From positions 301,350 to 365,349 of the forward strand of contig JAFGBS010000004.1 in assembly GCA_016933055.1 (NCBI GenBank): a stretch of 64,000 nucleotides of DNA. The letters run 5' to 3'. Positions within the stretch are counted from its first letter, which is position 1, and each line of letters begins with the position of its first letter. This DNA is from Promethearchaeota archaeon (lineage in GTDB: Archaea; Asgardarchaeota; Lokiarchaeia; Sigyniarchaeales; Promethearchaeaceae). Position numbers and translations under genes: made by a program. A model generated the notes under the pieces. That model saw nothing but the letters and a program-made list of their open reading frames with translations. It searched no databases and was not told the DNA's origin. This document shows, piece after piece, positions 63,401 to 64,000 of the stretch.

Positions 63401-64000
63401 CTTAATAAGATTAGCGTAGCGTATGGTACTAATAAAAATTATTCTCAGATTTACCTAAACGCACCTATGCAAGTATACATAGTTTCATCTCCTCCTACAT
63501 CTGGAGTGCGTGTATCAGATCAAATGATAATATCTGGGGTGATTCGGGATTCCCTCAATCTTAATCCTGTTAAGGGTGCTGAAGTCCGATTAGATGTATA
63601 CGATGGCGCAACTGATAAAACAGATGAAATTACCACTTGGGTTAGTCCCTCTACAGGTAGGTATACCTTTACCAGTCAATCCGATGGTACATTTCAGATA
63701 TTATGGAGAATGCCAATCCACTTCCAGTTTAATTATGATGTGAGTGTAACCTTTACAGGATTTCAGCAAGATCTCTCACCTGAGTGTCAGGCAAATTACA
63801 ATAATCCGGCACAAGCATCATCTTCAGGGACCTATGTAACTCAAGTAATTGCGGGAGTGGAATTAACCGCTGAATACTCCCCACATCCATTCGTTATGGG
63901 TCAACCCGTATGGGTACGTGGATATTTGACCTATGATAATGGTACGGCTATTGTAGGGGAATCGGTTACTATCACTTTTTATGATAGTGGAGATAATCCC
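60443..64000 (+). CDS. Giant anchored surface protein with degenerate transglutaminase fold, 3' end cut
   Basis: The frame is open from ATG 60443 to the right edge (1186 codons). Residues about 15-35 form a membrane anchor; the rest is extracytoplasmic. Around 340-410 lies a transglutaminase-like core, SGLPMDFAAAFVMLCRWFEVPCRYAAGY, then NMDAWNEVF. The family's catalytic Cys (usual G-x-C-x-x-F-A) is here Pro, and the His (usual HAWxEV) is Asp, so it should be inactive. From about 430 on come repeated beta-rich units with Gly/Thr/Asn content (Ig-like or Big-like), as in archaeal surface proteins. A Pro/Asn/Thr-rich linker follows the anchor. Confidence 0.8.
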   Translation, partial: MSEQPKSEGSLKKQLISLGIIVVLVVGGWYLSAVVSEAIFQRGKYVSVDILGETPFFPTDNTPISPPNFTPPDDWSGFDPSLLDLLAGLPFLAGALGNFTDLEQFNTVAFRVYAGSATTLQDDNLWRYSAYDEYQSNGWARSVEYNYPLDQNWNSGLFANEYQIRVPYGSEQQIAIALPSVFPYPAVNNFWLEPGTFSSQTLNIDSQNGSSITFTQQDAVEGNLTYTLYGNNPTPEDQYQNNCDVPANAPQIIKNQYLQFPNGGKVQYAADKPSYQNAVSTIEGIILSLYGYMGNQIPYNMRTYDIVEIIRTYLEDNFSVDMSFPFERPGSGDDVVEWFLSRGSGLPMDFAAAFVMLCRWFEVPCRYAAGYNSKYTSDEYDPYWNGGTSYRDIRMVNMDAWNEVFMPMTGGFPSEFTPILLTDVSFPPPPSNGTTGDPINILINGTYSTQSLSYRGFDVEITAELPSGAENEPITFYDHTTEENLAQLYTNSFGRASYIYSLDNSITAGAHFISVQATIFQRNACAIILDDEVQVMMTSLNPTVINRATENETQVIAYIYDPENGNRVKNAILHPVVVQGGTAISDSIAPPNDAIKVDDNGAINKLVTISEYVSQGSYTFRVDFNGTYSIIDPITGQPQEITIPGGLIDDSSNALPFTIIDDNQKIFDLYVDSGSVGEDTAFYKTRGVSIDFDVYLRQGLVDVSGGIVEIRDRTYDDFLVATLITAIDGTASTTYSLSTDYAHWVAGVHELYGIWTNGGGRLNQSYYLIVDEPLTIQITNTPGPTVDRTGGTSELQVQGILYDADPLVMSYSRYGWMSVLLRHATTLNDYTSVLTGDIPYFNSPTGTWTRNHGVQATTPLGNYEVYAAFNGNWELPNGFTVSDASFYVVSAYNLITIIDPSDINIEFEIDGTPTQTTYFGSSAPSYTRYQTVNLYARIWQGGINPSGVAVNFYDETTGTQIGSTQYTNGWGEVTLPFTLGNSWTAGLNKISVAYGTNKNYSQIYLNAPMQVYIVSSPPTSGVRVSDQMIISGVIRDSLNLNPVKGAEVRLDVYDGATDKTDEITTWVSPSTGRYTFTSQSDGTFQILWRMPIHFQFNYDVSVTFTGFQQDLSPECQANYNNPAQASSSGTYVTQVIAGVELTAEYSPHPFVMGQPVWVRGYLTYDNGTAIVGESVTITFYDSGDNP

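Noticed and set aside
1..64000. Searched for CRISPR arrays, transposases, integrases and rRNA
   Set aside because: No regular repeat-spacer pattern, no transposase or integrase motifs and no conserved rRNA blocks were seen.

Overview
The window is archaeal chromosomal DNA that is AT-rich and densely coded. Informational genes of archaeal/eukaryotic type run through it: Cdc48/VAT ATPase, FEN1 with a PCNA-binding tail, a GINS subunit, Nob1, RIO2 kinase, an LSm protein, a KEOPS Cgi121-like subunit, HerA, ZPR1, and a histone fold joined to elongation factor aEF1-beta. Metabolism looks like that of an anaerobic, ferredoxin-dependent organotroph or acetogen-like archaeon: two complete 2-oxoacid:ferredoxin oxidoreductase operons, two subunits of the acetyl-CoA decarbonylase/synthase complex, a PPi-type phosphofructokinase and a triosephosphate isomerase of full bacterial/eukaryotic length. 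MutS plus MutL, a serine-palmitoyltransferase-like enzyme, a one-domain transmembrane gelsolin-like protein and a possible CD36-like protein together suggest an Asgard archaeon (Heimdall- or Loki-like). That placement is inference; there is no rRNA in the window to settle it.

Layout. 1-6.9 kb: PPi-phosphofructokinase (cut by the left edge), ZPR1, first porGDAB operon, then a tRNA-modification group (Sua5, THUMP protein, Cgi121). 6.9-10.6 kb: ECF transporter module (T component and two ATPases, no S component) and a DHH phosphoesterase. 10.7-16.5 kb: AAA ATPase, a 51-residue zinc protein, GINS, and a 1131-residue membrane/HEAT-repeat protein. 16.5-26 kb: a co-directional run of TIM, CooT-like, TatD-like, CdhB-CdhC, NAD kinase, Nob1, FEN1, Cdc48 and a small winged-helix protein. 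26-36.9 kb: HerA, a zinc/winged-helix protein, zinc ribbon plus histone-aEF1-beta fusion, MutL, HAD, SPT-like enzyme, MutS. 37-43 kb: an accessory, partly decayed region with an MFS transporter, a broken FAD oxidoreductase, an esterase, a membrane acyltransferase-like protein and an MFS remnant. 42.7-48 kb: a MacB/FtsX-type ABC system with two membrane-anchored extracytoplasmic proteins. 48.3-51.4 kb: second porGDAB operon. 51.5-60.2 kb: CMD-family protein, anchored surface protein, gelsolin-TM protein, methyltransferase, LSm, GGCT-like, MFS, RIO2, cyclophilin, small membrane and zinc proteins, thymidylate kinase. 60.4-64 kb: start of a giant anchored extracellular protein with a degenerate transglutaminase fold and Ig-like domains, cut by the right edge.

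Several operon-internal genes carry clear Shine-Dalgarno sequences, overlaps of the ATGA/TTGA type, or both. Several first genes have a TATA-like element about 26 bases before the start codon, implying leaderless transcripts. No rRNA, confident tRNA, CRISPR array, transposase or integrase was seen. The most striking single observation is the in-frame fusion of an archaeal histone to aEF1-beta.
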